DNA of 64,000 bases from Oceanispirochaeta crateris (GCF_008329965.1 NZ_CP036150.1:1364001-1428000), one strand, 5' to 3'; positions 8,387-18,206 are shown, counted from the stretch's first letter. Numbers and translations are program-made. The notes: generated from the letters alone by a model not told the origin.

Positions 8387-10798
8387 ATGCCGAATAAAGA
8401 AGACATTAATTTTGACTGGAGATACAGTGCTGATTTCAAAGAAGAATATATATCTCCTTCCTTTGATGATACGAATTTCGCTAACGTCAATATACCTCAT
8501 ACAAACATAGAAACACCCTATAATAATTTTGATGAAAAGATGTATCAGTTTGTGTCTACATATAAGAAGAAGATCCTGATTAAAAAGCTATCCGCCGATG
8601 AAAGAATCTATATAAAATTCGATGCTATAATGACTTATGCAAAGGTTTATTTGAATGGCCAGTTTATAGGAGACCATAAGGGTGGTTATACTCCTTTCAG
8701 ATTAGACCTGACTGATTTTGCCATTATAGACTCTCTGAATGACTTAACAGTGGTTGTTGATTCCCATGAAAAAGAAGAAATACCCCCTTTTGGTTTTGTT
8801 GTGGACTACCTCAGCTACGGCGGAATCTACAGAGAAGTCTCTTTAGAGTATTGTCATCAAATTCATATAGGAACTGCGGGTGTTAAAACAAAAAATGTTC
8901 TTAGTGAAAAACCGGAATTGGAGATAGACCTCTATATACAGAATCAGAATCAGAGGAAAGCTGATCTAAAAGTAGAGTTTGCACTGATATTCGAAGAAGA
9001 TGTAAGTAATTCTTTCTCCAAATCAATAAGGTTGACTGGTGATCGGACGGAAAAAATAAGCCTTAATAAAACTGTTGAAAATATTCATCTTTGGGATTTG
9101 GAACACCCAAACCTCTATTTTCTAGAAATATCCCTATTCCATGGGGACAGATGCATAGATTCCTACTCCGTCCGTTTTGGTTTCAGAGAGGCTTTGTTTA
9201 CAAAAAAAGGGTTTCTATTAAATGGGAAAAAGTTAAAAATTCTAGGATTGAATCGACATCAGTCCTTTCCCTATGTGGGTTACGCCATGCCTAAAAGTGC
9301 CCAGTACAAGGATGCAGAAATTTTAAAATATGAATTAGGAGTCAATACGGTCAGATTATCCCATTATCCCCAGAGTGACCATTTCATGAACAGGTGTGAT
9401 GAAATAGGACTACTGGTTTTGGATGAGATACCCGGATGGCAGCATATCGGAGATGAATCCTGGCAGAGGATTGCATTGCAGAATGTCCAGGAAATGATTC
9501 TCAAAGATATGAATCATCCTTCTGTCATTATATGGGGTATCAGGATAAATGAATCCAGTGAAAACCCTGAATTCTATCAAAAGACAAATTTTCTGGCCCA
9601 TTCTCTGGATCAGACAAGACAGACAGGGGGAGTTCGCAATATCAAGAAGAGTCCTCTGCTGGAGGATGTCTATACCTACAATGATTTTTTCCACAATGGT
9701 ACCAATCAGGGGCTTGAGAGAAAAAGGGCCGTTACCCAAAACCGGAATCCCTACCTTATAACAGAGCATAACGGACATATGTTTCCCACCAAAAAATTTG
9801 ATGATGAATCCCACCGCATAGAACAGGCCAAACGGCATTTGAAAGTTATCAATGCTATGAAAAAAGATGATTTTATTGCCGGAGCCATTGGCTGGTGTAT
9901 GTTTGATTACAATACTCATAAAGAATTCGGAAGTGGAGATAAAATTTGCTATCACGGTGTGATGGATATGTTCAGAATTCCCAAAGACGCCGCCTATGTG
10001 TATCTCTCACAACAAAAAAGAACGCCAATGATGCATGTGGCCAGTTCACTTAATATTGGGGAATACAAGGGCTCCATGTTAGAAGATATTTATATTTTTA
10101 CAAATTGTGATTTTATCAAAGTTTATAAAAACGGCAGCTATATTAATAGTTTTTATCCCCAACGAGATACTTATGCTTCGGTGGATCACCCCCCCATTAT
10201 TGTCGATGATCTTATAGGTGATGCCATAGAGAAGAACGAGAGATTTTCCCCAGGGGATGCACGGATTATTAAGAAGATACTGATACATATAAGCAAAAAT
10301 GGAGTTAAACTGAATGTACTTCAAATCTTGCAAATGGGATGGATTTTTCTCAAATACAAAATGAATCAGCACCAGGCCCAGGATCTTTATACAAAGTATT
10401 TTGGTGGATGGGGTGCAGCCTCAGTAGACTATCTGTTTGAAGGTTTTATTAATGATTCACCAGTCATCAAAGTACATAAGAGTCAGGTCTTTACACCACA
10501 TCTGGAAGCCCTAGCGGATTCGAAGGTCTTAAAAGAAGGGGCAACTTACGATGTGAGCCGGGTAGTTCTTCACTTACTGGATGAAAACAACAATCCGATA
10601 GTCTATGCCCATGACACTCTGATTCTAACAGCAGAGGGACCCATCGAGATCATTGGCCCAACAAGACTCTCACTCATTGGCGGTTCGGTGGCTTTCTGGA
10701 TAAAATCCATAGGAAAGTCTGGCACTGCTTCTGTAAAAATTGAATCCCACCGTTTCGGCCAGATTGAGAAAACATTTAAAGTTTTAAAAGAGGACTAA
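8387..10798 (+). CDS. Glycoside hydrolase family 2 protein (beta-galactosidase-like)
   Basis: Protein of 803 residues without a signal peptide, so cytoplasmic. Domain order is GH2: N-terminal sugar-binding jelly roll (residues 5-160, with MTYAKVYLNGQFIGDHKGGYTPF), an immunoglobulin-like domain (about 165-270), the TIM barrel (about 275-560), then a C-terminal beta domain. The barrel shows LGLNRHQSFP, the acid/base Glu at about 389 in WGIRINES (family NE motif) and the nucleophile Glu at about 459 in ITEHNGH. It should hydrolyse beta-linked galactosides or related glycosides. It converges with the alpha-galactosidase gene, overlapping by 4 bp. Beta-glucuronidase or mannosidase activity is not excluded. 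Confidence 0.88.
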   Translation: MPNKEDINFDWRYSADFKEEYISPSFDDTNFANVNIPHTNIETPYNNFDEKMYQFVSTYKKKILIKKLSADERIYIKFDAIMTYAKVYLNGQFIGDHKGGYTPFRLDLTDFAIIDSLNDLTVVVDSHEKEEIPPFGFVVDYLSYGGIYREVSLEYCHQIHIGTAGVKTKNVLSEKPELEIDLYIQNQNQRKADLKVEFALIFEEDVSNSFSKSIRLTGDRTEKISLNKTVENIHLWDLEHPNLYFLEISLFHGDRCIDSYSVRFGFREALFTKKGFLLNGKKLKILGLNRHQSFPYVGYAMPKSAQYKDAEILKYELGVNTVRLSHYPQSDHFMNRCDEIGLLVLDEIPGWQHIGDESWQRIALQNVQEMILKDMNHPSVIIWGIRINESSENPEFYQKTNFLAHSLDQTRQTGGVRNIKKSPLLEDVYTYNDFFHNGTNQGLERKRAVTQNRNPYLITEHNGHMFPTKKFDDESHRIEQAKRHLKVINAMKKDDFIAGAIGWCMFDYNTHKEFGSGDKICYHGVMDMFRIPKDAAYVYLSQQKRTPMMHVASSLNIGEYKGSMLEDIYIFTNCDFIKVYKNGSYINSFYPQRDTYASVDHPPIIVDDLIGDAIEKNERFSPGDARIIKKILIHISKNGVKLNVLQILQMGWIFLKYKMNQHQAQDLYTKYFGGWGAASVDYLFEGFINDSPVIKVHKSQVFTPHLEALADSKVLKEGATYDVSRVVLHLLDENNNPIVYAHDTLILTAEGPIEIIGPTRLSLIGGSVAFWIKSIGKSGTASVKIESHRFGQIEKTFKVLKED

Positions 10799-13155
10799 TC
10801 TTCAACTGCCCTTAGTATGAATAACCGGGAACCGAAATCACCAAGAAAGGCACAATGGTCATCAAGCCCCGTCCCGTAGAACTGCTGTTTGGGAACGAAG
10901 CCTCGAAACATTAATTGATCTCCAAAAGCCTTAAATTCAGTCTTTTCCAATTCATAGAGATAATTTTCAGCTATTTTAGAATGCAGGATTCCTTCGGTAT
11001 TGATTGAAACAGGCAGAGCTTGGTTTATCAGGTCACCAAATTGACGGATATCCATAAATTGTGTTCTGTTTTGTACTTCATACAACATGTCCGGATTTAA
11101 TCCTTCCAGTAGATACCGTTCTGAAGGAGGATTAGGCTGAGCCAGTTGCTGATAATAACCAAGAATTGCATCTTTTTGATCCTCTGATACAATCATCCAT
11201 AGGGATGTTCCCCTGTCTGAAGGAGCCTTAATCCTGTAAAAAGTCCCAAACTGAAGCAACTTTCGATGTTCTTTGTAAAACGCAATCTGCTTCTTTATAA
11301 CTTTCTTTTCAAAATTGGTGATTTTTGAAAGATCAAGTTCATAACCGAGCAAACCGAATGCCGCCGTATTGAAACGGGATTCTATGGGAGTATTTCTAAG
11401 TACCTGATGGTTAGGAACAGCACTAACATGGGCTCCCATGACAGAAGTAGGAGCAAAAAGTGAACTCCCCGATTGAATATGCAGCCTTTCCATAGCATCA
11501 GTATTATCACTTGTCCAAATTTGAGGCATAAAACAGAACATGGCCAGGTCAAAACGGTTCCCTCCGCTGGCACAGGATTCAAAAAGAATATGCGGGAATT
11601 GCTCTGTCAACTCTTTGAGAATACCATAGAGTCCCAGAACATATCGATGGGAGAATTCTTTCTGTTGTTCTGGCTTTAAAGAATGAGAATAAATGTCACT
11701 AAAATTTCTGTTCATATCCCATTTTACATAGGAAATATCAGCACTTGAGAACAGAGATTTCATGGATTCACAAATATATTCACAGACAAGAGGATTTGCC
11801 AGATCCAAAATAAATTGATTCCTTGCCGGAGAGGGTTCTCTCATCGGGCATTGTATCATCCACTCAGGATGCTGTTTATAAAGCTCACTCTCAATTGATA
11901 TCATTTCCGGTTCAACCCAGATACCAAAATCAAGACCTGTCTTTTTTATTTTATCTCCTAGTCCTTTCAGACCTCCAGGAAGCTTTTTAAGATTGACAGT
12001 CCAGTCTCCCAAAGAAGAGTGATCATCTTCTCTTTTTCCAAACCAACCATCATCAAGAACGAACAATTCCATTCCCAATGCTTTTGCCTCTTTTGCTAGG
12101 CTGAGCAGTTTTTTTTCATTAAATTTGAAATAGGTAGCTTCCCAGTTATTAAATAATATAGGTCTCTCTTTAAACTGCCATGGTCCCCGGACTATATTGA
12201 AGCGAATGAATCTATGATACATAGAACTGATCCCGTTTATACCCTTATCTGAAAACACAAGTAGTGCTTCTGGAGACTGAAAGATCTCATTTTCATTCAA
12301 TTTCCAGGAAAAATCAAAATCATTTATTCCCATCTGGATGCGGGTTTTGTCATGGGTATTCACTTCAACAGAACTACTGTGGTTTCCACTATAGATAAGG
12401 GCAAACCCATAGGCATTCCCTGAAATTTCACTAGCATTTGAATCGCATAAGAGGATAAACGGATTATGATCACTCCCACTGACGCCTCTACGTGAACTGA
12501 TTTCTGTCATTCCATAATTTAAAGCACGACGATGGGAAAACCGTTCTCTGATCCAGCTTCCATCTAGAGTCACAAGATCAAAATCAGGCTTGTCAAAATC
12601 AAGTGAAAAACTGCTGATTTTATCAATAATGAGGACTTGTTTCCCCCTATTCTGTAAACTCACAGATCTACTGATGACGTCTTTGTCATGAAAAATGCTG
12701 TAGCTGAGGATCAATCTCAGCTCATAGCATTTGTCTTCAAGGATCAATTCCAAAGACTGTACATCTTCACTTTCATATGCATAGGAGGATGGTAAACCGT
12801 CTAACTCTTTTTTTCCTGTAAATATCTGATGAGATTGATAAATAAAATCAAAAGTTCGATTTCCATCATTAGAGAGCAGCGAAATTGAAGGGTTTCGGTA
12901 ATCTCCTTTGCCATAGGAGCTGTATTCAAGAAGTTCATGTTGGAGAGAAAAACCATCAATGAGTCTATTATAAGAAGTGGTTGAACCGTAGGAGATTTTT
13001 TTTTGATCAATAAAGTTCTCAAAATCATTCCGATGACGGATTTTTTTTCCAAAATATAAATGAGCAAGATGACCCGTCTCTAGGATCTGTAATACATAGC
13101 TGGAAGCCTTTGTTTGTAAATGAAATTGCCGGCTGGATTTGTTATAGTGAATCAT
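10795..13155 (-). CDS. Alpha-galactosidase, glycoside hydrolase family 36
   Basis: Cytoplasmic protein of about 786 residues with the full GH36 layout: N-terminal beta-supersandwich, TIM barrel and C-terminal beta sheet. Motifs include FVLDDGWFG, GIWVEPEMIS, the nucleophile Asp in YVKWDMNR (about 477) and the acid/base Asp in WTSDNTDA (about 550), after ESCASGGNRFD. It removes alpha-1,6-galactose from melibiose or raffinose-type sugars. The ATG at 13155 is preferred over one 36 nt upstream because GAGG precedes it and homology begins there; it overlaps the symporter gene's end by 14 nt, so the two form an operon. Confidence 0.93.
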   Translation of the reverse strand: MIHYNKSSRQFHLQTKASSYVLQILETGHLAHLYFGKKIRHRNDFENFIDQKKISYGSTTSYNRLIDGFSLQHELLEYSSYGKGDYRNPSISLLSNDGNRTFDFIYQSHQIFTGKKELDGLPSSYAYESEDVQSLELILEDKCYELRLILSYSIFHDKDVISRSVSLQNRGKQVLIIDKISSFSLDFDKPDFDLVTLDGSWIRERFSHRRALNYGMTEISSRRGVSGSDHNPFILLCDSNASEISGNAYGFALIYSGNHSSSVEVNTHDKTRIQMGINDFDFSWKLNENEIFQSPEALLVFSDKGINGISSMYHRFIRFNIVRGPWQFKERPILFNNWEATYFKFNEKKLLSLAKEAKALGMELFVLDDGWFGKREDDHSSLGDWTVNLKKLPGGLKGLGDKIKKTGLDFGIWVEPEMISIESELYKQHPEWMIQCPMREPSPARNQFILDLANPLVCEYICESMKSLFSSADISYVKWDMNRNFSDIYSHSLKPEQQKEFSHRYVLGLYGILKELTEQFPHILFESCASGGNRFDLAMFCFMPQIWTSDNTDAMERLHIQSGSSLFAPTSVMGAHVSAVPNHQVLRNTPIESRFNTAAFGLLGYELDLSKITNFEKKVIKKQIAFYKEHRKLLQFGTFYRIKAPSDRGTSLWMIVSEDQKDAILGYYQQLAQPNPPSERYLLEGLNPDMLYEVQNRTQFMDIRQFGDLINQALPVSINTEGILHSKIAENYLYELEKTEFKAFGDQLMFRGFVPKQQFYGTGLDDHCAFLGDFGSRLFILRAVED

Positions 13156-14539
13156 AGACGGGGGATTCCTCTCTCTTTCCGATTTCATCAATAATTGTAT
13201 TATAAAATTTTTTATCGATCTTATAGTATTTATTATATATGTACAGTGACAATACTAAACCCAATATTGGTAATAGAAACATCATCATGCGAATTCCATT
13301 TAAGGTGAACTCACTTTGAATCTCATTGGCTTTGAATTTGAATATGGTTAAACCGGCACCAATCACAAGAGCACTGGTTGCACTGGCAAACTTAACGACA
13401 AAAGGCTGCATAGAGAATATGACACCCTCATTCCTCTGTCTTAATTTCCATTCACCATAATCTACTGAATCTGCAAGCAAAACAGTGGATAGGACCTGAG
13501 ACAGTCCAAGACCAAAAAAAAGGATTACCCCGCAACCCAGAAGTATTGAAATGGATTGTTTCCCAAAAAGACTGCTTAAAAATAGAAGTACGTACCCGAG
13601 AATGGGAAGAAGAACAGATAATTGAAAAATCTTCCTTCGGCTTATTCTTTTTGTGAATACTGGAAAAAGAACCATTGCCAGAACCTGTGAAATCCCAGCA
13701 ACAATAGTAAAATGAGAAAAGAGCAATTCATTACTCATGTTATATTTGAAAAAATACAATCCTAATCCTGTTGTGATATAGGTGACAGAATTAAATATGA
13801 TCATTGTGACCATAACAACAAGAGCTTGATCGTTTCTGAACAGGACCCGGAAAAGATCCTTAAGGGAAGTATTATTTTTAGAGACAGCTTCTTCTTTTAC
13901 ATTAAAAAATGTAATGAGAATTGTACCAATAAAAATGATAGAGATAGAGGCAGATAATAGAAAAAATCCTTTTTCCTGTATGGATAGATGATTCAAAAAA
14001 CCAAAAATATTTGTTTTTCCAGCCTTCTCAACAAATATAAGACCCGCTGAAGCCACCGTAAAAAACCCCAATGAAGCAAAGACTCTAGGGATGACAGCCA
14101 GTTTTTCTCGCTCACTCTGATTAGAGGATAGAGCAGGAATCATAGACCAGTAGGGAATATCCATGATTGTGTAGGTCATACCCCAAAGAAGATAGACAAT
14201 TGAAATATAAATATACTTCACCAGAGAAGAAAATGAAGGGTTATAAAATAAAAGCAGTAAAACAATGGAATTGATAAGTGTACCGCTTAAAATCCAGGGT
14301 CTGAATTTACCCCATCTTGTTCGTGTATTATCAACAATCATACCCATAATTGGATCGTTTATGGCATCCCACAAACGGGCAACAAAAAAAAGGCCTCCAA
14401 GAAATAAGGGCGCAATTCCGACAATGTCTGTAAAATAAAACATTATAAAGGTGGCAACAAGACCGTAAACCAAATCCTTCCCGAAAGCACCCGCCCCATA
14501 ACTCATTTTAACTCTTAGCGAGATCTCTTGTTTTTGCAT
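13142..14539 (-). CDS. GPH family sugar:cation symporter (MelB/LacS type)
   Basis: Twelve-helix major facilitator of 465 residues. The N-terminal half has YFTDIVGIAP and DAINDPIMGMIVDNTR-TRWGKFRPW, the hallmark of the glycoside-pentoside-hexuronide:cation family, which imports melibiose, lactose or other glycosides with Na+ or H+. The start at 14539 has GGAG 9 nt upstream, while an in-frame ATG further upstream lacks one. An extended -10-like TGGTACAAT lies at about 14574-14582. It is the first gene of the unit that ends with the GH36 enzyme, which fits uptake and cytoplasmic cleavage of an alpha-galactoside. Confidence 0.93.
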   Translation of the reverse strand: MQKQEISLRVKMSYGAGAFGKDLVYGLVATFIMFYFTDIVGIAPLFLGGLFFVARLWDAINDPIMGMIVDNTRTRWGKFRPWILSGTLINSIVLLLLFYNPSFSSLVKYIYISIVYLLWGMTYTIMDIPYWSMIPALSSNQSEREKLAVIPRVFASLGFFTVASAGLIFVEKAGKTNIFGFLNHLSIQEKGFFLLSASISIIFIGTILITFFNVKEEAVSKNNTSLKDLFRVLFRNDQALVVMVTMIIFNSVTYITTGLGLYFFKYNMSNELLFSHFTIVAGISQVLAMVLFPVFTKRISRRKIFQLSVLLPILGYVLLFLSSLFGKQSISILLGCGVILFFGLGLSQVLSTVLLADSVDYGEWKLRQRNEGVIFSMQPFVVKFASATSALVIGAGLTIFKFKANEIQSEFTLNGIRMMMFLLPILGLVLSLYIYNKYYKIDKKFYNTIIDEIGKREESPVYDSL

Positions 14540-14641
14540 TGTTGCTGACTCCACATTCCTAGCTGTCATACATTGTACCATGCAGATTCTAACATCGAGA
14601 TTAAAAAACTTATTTTTATGGATGACCATGCAATTGAGATA

Positions 14642-14680
14642 TAAAAAAATACCCGGAAGATCTAATATTCCGGGTATTTC
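14642..14680 (-). terminator. Terminator of the sppA-nfeD-SPFH operon
   Basis: A perfect 10-bp stem (14649-14658 with 14668-14677, ATACCCGGAA arm) is followed on the minus strand by seven T (14643-14649). Confidence 0.9.
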
Positions 14681-14699
14681 ATCGACTATACTTTCAAGA

Positions 14700-15620
14700 T
14701 TATTGACTGATTTCCTTTAGAGAAGCCGCCAATCCGGCAAGATTCTGGATCTCGGAGGGAATGATAATTTTAGTCGCCTGACCGTTGGCTACTTTGGCGA
14801 GGGCATCCAGACTCCTGAGCTGAATGACCGCGGCATCCACATGGGCATCCTTGATCATGGTCAGTCCCTTGGCAGTCGCCTCCTGAACTTTCAGAATTGC
14901 TTCGGCTTCACCATCTGCCTCACGTATTGAACGCTCTCTGTTGGCATCTGCCTGAAGAATAGCGGATTCTTTATCGGCTTCGGCCTTCAAAATGGTGGAC
15001 TGTTTCACACCCTCAGCCATGAGAATCGCCGACATCTTTTCACCTTCGGCTCTCAAGATGGCCTCACGTCTGCCTCTTTCGGCTCTCATCTGCTTTTCCA
15101 TGGCTTCCTGTATATCCGCAGGAGGAAGGATATTCTTGACTTCCACTCTGTTGACTTTGATCCCCCAGGGATCAGTAGCCTCATCTAGAATAGACCGCAT
15201 TTTTGTATTGATGACATCCCGTGAAGTCAGTGTTTCATCCAACTCCAAATCACCAATGATATTCCTCAGAGTGGTTGCCGTTAAGTTCTCAATGGCAGAG
15301 ATGGGTCTGTCTACTCCGTAAGTGAAAAGTTTTGCATCCGTAATCTGGTAATAGACAACCGTATCAATCTGCATTGTCACATTGTCTTTTGTGATAACAG
15401 GCTGAGGATCGAAGTCAATGACATTTTCCTTCATGGAAACCTTGTTTGAGACCCTGTCCACAAGAGGTATTTTCACATGGAGCCCTACTTCCCATGTGGT
15501 CTGGTAGGCTCCCAGCCTTTCAAGAATAAAGGCATTAGCCTGGGGAACGATTCTAATATTTTTAATCAATAGAATCAGCAAAAAAAGTAATACGGCAATT
15601 AATAGCCAAGATGAATTCAT
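14700..15620 (-). CDS. SPFH/band 7 (stomatin/prohibitin) family membrane protein, QmcA-like
   Basis: Protein of 306 residues: one N-terminal membrane helix (6-22), then the SPFH domain starting RIVPQANAFILERLGAYQTTWEVGLH, with TTLRNIIGDLELDETLTSR and WGIKVNRVEVKNILPP, then a long alpha-helical Ala/Glu/Arg coiled coil (about 180-265) and a hydrophobic C-terminal tail. Such proteins build large membrane scaffolds that often work with FtsH or NfeD partners. AGGAGA precedes the ATG. It is the last gene of an operon after NfeD (28-bp gap) and SppA, and a strong terminator follows. Confidence 0.93.
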   Translation of the reverse strand: MNSSWLLIAVLLFLLILLIKNIRIVPQANAFILERLGAYQTTWEVGLHVKIPLVDRVSNKVSMKENVIDFDPQPVITKDNVTMQIDTVVYYQITDAKLFTYGVDRPISAIENLTATTLRNIIGDLELDETLTSRDVINTKMRSILDEATDPWGIKVNRVEVKNILPPADIQEAMEKQMRAERGRREAILRAEGEKMSAILMAEGVKQSTILKAEADKESAILQADANRERSIREADGEAEAILKVQEATAKGLTMIKDAHVDAAVIQLRSLDALAKVANGQATKIIIPSEIQNLAGLAASLKEISQ

Positions 15621-15648
15621 ATTTTTTCTCCTAATATATTATGGCAGT

Positions 15649-16113
15649 TTATTCTGCCGGTTTCGCGATGATGATAGTGACTCCTTCAATGCGGATGACC
15701 TGGACCTGATCACCCGAGTTAAAAACACTCTTCGGGTCTTCCGGACGAGCAGTCCAAACCTGACCTGCCACCTTGACCTGCCCTGGTTTATCGGCGCTCA
15801 CCGGAATCTGCACAATCCCATTCATACCGATTAAACGGTCGGCATTGGTTTTTTCCTTGCCCATGTTCATTTTCCTGACGGCCAGAGGACGGGTAAATAT
15901 AAGCATGAGAATCGAAAGGACTAAAAAAACAACAATTTGTGCCGTAGCAGAAGGCATTATGAACGCAAGAACCATGCAGATCAGGGCGGCCAAAGCCAGC
16001 CAGACGGTGGTCATTCCCATTGTCAAACCTTCTATGACAGTCATGACTACAGCAATACCAAGCCAGACCCAGGGCATATTATTGATAATTTCCAAAGGCA
16101 GTATAATTTCCAT
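15649..16113 (-). CDS. NfeD family protein, short form
   Basis: Protein of 154 residues with two to three hydrophobic segments (about 10-75) and a C-terminal OB-fold domain (DRLIGMNGIVQIPVSADKPGQVKVAGQVWTAR is the family core, with VQVIRIEGVTIIIAKP at the end). The ClpP-like protease domain of long NfeD is absent. Short NfeD proteins are classically encoded next to a stomatin/SPFH gene, as here, and are thought to bind it. The start has no strong ribosome binding site. Confidence 0.92.
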   Translation of the reverse strand: MEIILPLEIINNMPWVWLGIAVVMTVIEGLTMGMTTVWLALAALICMVLAFIMPSATAQIVVFLVLSILMLIFTRPLAVRKMNMGKEKTNADRLIGMNGIVQIPVSADKPGQVKVAGQVWTARPEDPKSVFNSGDQVQVIRIEGVTIIIAKPAE

Positions 16114-16154
16114 AACTATGAATCTAACACCATTAGCATCTTTATTCCAATCTT

Positions 16155-17927
16155 TTATTTATTCCCCAACTGAGATAAAGCGTAGACTCTTCCAGGAACG
16201 AGTTCCGGCATAGAAACATCAATTCCCGGTAGGAAATCAAAAATGGAAATTTTGCCTTGTTGCAGCTTCATTAGGCTCTGACGTAAACTCATGGTACCCT
16301 GCCTATGATAACGGATATTAAACTCTTCCAGACCGGCAAGAGATGCAGCCGCGGCAATGCTTTCCTGGAGTGTTCCACTGTGATCGGCCAGCCCAATCTC
16401 CACAGCCTCTTCACCACTCCATATCCTACCTTCCGCCAAGGGCCTCAGTGTTTTCATTTCCAGATTTCGGCTCTCGGATACCAGTTCTAAAAACTGCTCA
16501 TAAGTATGATTGACGGAACTCTGAAAAACAGTCTTGGACTGGCTATTCAAGGGCTGGTCAATCCTTTCCTGACCGCTCATCCAGGTCGTCCCGACACCAT
16601 CCGAACGAATGCCTAATGTTTCTTCTGCAAATGAAGCGACCTGAGGAATAAGTGTGAATACTCCGATGCTCCCTGTGATTGTTCCTGGAGCCGTCCAAAT
16701 TTCATCCCCTGCAGTGGCAATCCAATAGCCACCCGAAGCGGTAACTCCCCCCATTGAAATCAAAACAGTCTTTCCCTTGGTTTTGAGTTCAATGAGTTTA
16801 CGTCGGATTAACTCTGATGCGTAGGCACTCCCCCCTCCTGTGTCCAGTCTTAATACAAGAGCTCCCACAGATCTATCTGCCCCAATCTCGTCTAAGCTAC
16901 TGATCAAAGAGTCAGACCCGATAGACCAGGGAGAGCCTTCTCCTTGGTGAATTTGTCCCGCAGCAGAAAGAACGGCGACCGTTTTTTCTCCCTGAATAGA
17001 AGCCTCTCGATCTAGGAGCCTTTCATAATCGGCTCCCATCACGACAGAATCACTTCCCTCTTCCAAATGTCTCATCATTTCTCTGTCAAATTCTGAAAAA
17101 TTCAACAGAGAGTCAATTAATTGGGAAGACAAGGCCGCTGAGGATTCTGACGCCCCCTGTTTGCTGATTAGGGAAGGATAATTTTGAATCCAGGATTCCA
17201 GTTGGCCTGGTTTTAAACCTCTGTTTTCACCAACTCTCGAGACATACTGTGACCAGAGTTTGTTTAACCAACGTCTATTTTCTTCTTTCATATCCTCCGA
17301 CATGGAAGAAGAAATATATGAATTCCCATAGGATTTAAACTCACCTGCATGAAAGTAAGCCATTTCCAGATTCCATTTATCCATAGCCTTTCCATAATAC
17401 GTTTTATATAGGCTGAAGCCGGGAAGGAGTACCTGTCCCATGGGGTCCATATATACACTGTCAGCACCAGATGCAAGGTAATAGCTATAGAGGTTGTAGT
17501 GATCTGCCCAAGTGAAAAGGGACTTCCCTTTACTTCTGAAATAACGGATATCCGACTCAATTTCCTGTAATACAGCCAATGAAGCATACTGAAGTTCTGA
17601 AAGATCCATTACCAAAAGTTTGATCCTTCTGTCTTCGGCTGCGGTACGGATTGTCCTGGAAAGTCGAAAAGCGGAAGTCTCTGAGACTGGTCCGGCAAGA
17701 GCCTCCATCCATTGAGGAAGCGCGTCTCCATCATTCATTTCTGACAGAGTTCCTACAGGCTTCAAATACAGGAGTGAATTATGGGGAACCTGTACCGTAG
17801 AAGGAAGAAAAGAGATGAGGATCAGAATCACTATAGACCAGAAAACAAGGTTAATTATAATGAGTCGGAGCAGGTTTAAAGATGCGAAGATCGAAGAAAA
17901 AAAACCTTTCTTCCGGTGGTGTTTCAT
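16155..17927 (-). CDS. sppA: Signal peptide peptidase SppA, 67-kDa type
   Basis: Protein of 590 residues with one N-terminal transmembrane segment (about 18-42) and two tandem SppA/S49 domains, like E. coli SppA. The N-terminal domain carries the general-base Lys at about 200 in GEFKSYGN and the C-terminal domain the Ser nucleophile at about 397 in GGVTASGGYW. The membrane-bound tetramer digests cleaved signal peptides. AGGAG precedes the ATG. It begins the operon sppA-nfeD-SPFH (gaps of 41 and 28 bp); the ClpP-like protease missing from the short NfeD may be functionally supplied by SppA, which is inference. Confidence 0.93.
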   Translation of the reverse strand: MKHHRKKGFFSSIFASLNLLRLIIINLVFWSIVILILISFLPSTVQVPHNSLLYLKPVGTLSEMNDGDALPQWMEALAGPVSETSAFRLSRTIRTAAEDRRIKLLVMDLSELQYASLAVLQEIESDIRYFRSKGKSLFTWADHYNLYSYYLASGADSVYMDPMGQVLLPGFSLYKTYYGKAMDKWNLEMAYFHAGEFKSYGNSYISSSMSEDMKEENRRWLNKLWSQYVSRVGENRGLKPGQLESWIQNYPSLISKQGASESSAALSSQLIDSLLNFSEFDREMMRHLEEGSDSVVMGADYERLLDREASIQGEKTVAVLSAAGQIHQGEGSPWSIGSDSLISSLDEIGADRSVGALVLRLDTGGGSAYASELIRRKLIELKTKGKTVLISMGGVTASGGYWIATAGDEIWTAPGTITGSIGVFTLIPQVASFAEETLGIRSDGVGTTWMSGQERIDQPLNSQSKTVFQSSVNHTYEQFLELVSESRNLEMKTLRPLAEGRIWSGEEAVEIGLADHSGTLQESIAAAASLAGLEEFNIRYHRQGTMSLRQSLMKLQQGKISIFDFLPGIDVSMPELVPGRVYALSQLGNK

Positions 17928-18084
17928 AGGTCAGACTCCTGAGCTTTCGTAGACATGAACTAAATATAAAAAATATTGCCCGTCAAAACAATAAGTCTCG
18001 GATCAGAGAGCAAATCTTCTAAAATATATCTGAGTGAAAAAGAACGACTGTAGGCATAGTTTATTTCAGATTTTAACCGGTAAA

Positions 18085-18113
18085 TTGATTTTTTCCCGAA
18101 ATTCCTGTAATAA
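18085..18113 (+). promoter_or_regulatory. Promoter of the aconitase gene
   Basis: TTGATT (18085-18090), 17-bp spacer, TAATAA (18108-18113), giving a start near 18120 and a leader of about 87 nt. The rest of the 279-bp gap 17928-18206 also holds the minus-strand upstream region of sppA, in which no clear promoter was found. Confidence 0.6.
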
Positions 18114-18133
18114 TACTAGAGTATCAAGACAAT

Positions 18134-18176
18134 GTTCTTCCTCTCAATGTCAGAGAGAGAACTCACAAAGAAGAAC
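18134..18176 (+). promoter_or_regulatory. Aconitase leader with two mutually exclusive hairpins
   Basis: The segment at 18134-18145 (GTTCTTCCTCTC) can pair with 18153-18162 (GAGAGAGAAC, with a small bulge) or its first seven bases can pair perfectly with 18170-18176 (GAAGAAC). The two folds exclude each other. Nothing downstream looks like a terminator, so if regulatory it would act on translation or RNA stability. Confidence 0.35.
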
Positions 18177-18206
18177 AGCAGATCTATCAAACCTTAAGGA
18201 GTCTCT

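Noticed and set aside
13156-13191. Earlier ATG for the GH36 gene
   Set aside because: It lacks a ribosome binding site and adds residues not expected at the family N-terminus; the ATG at 13155 is better supported.
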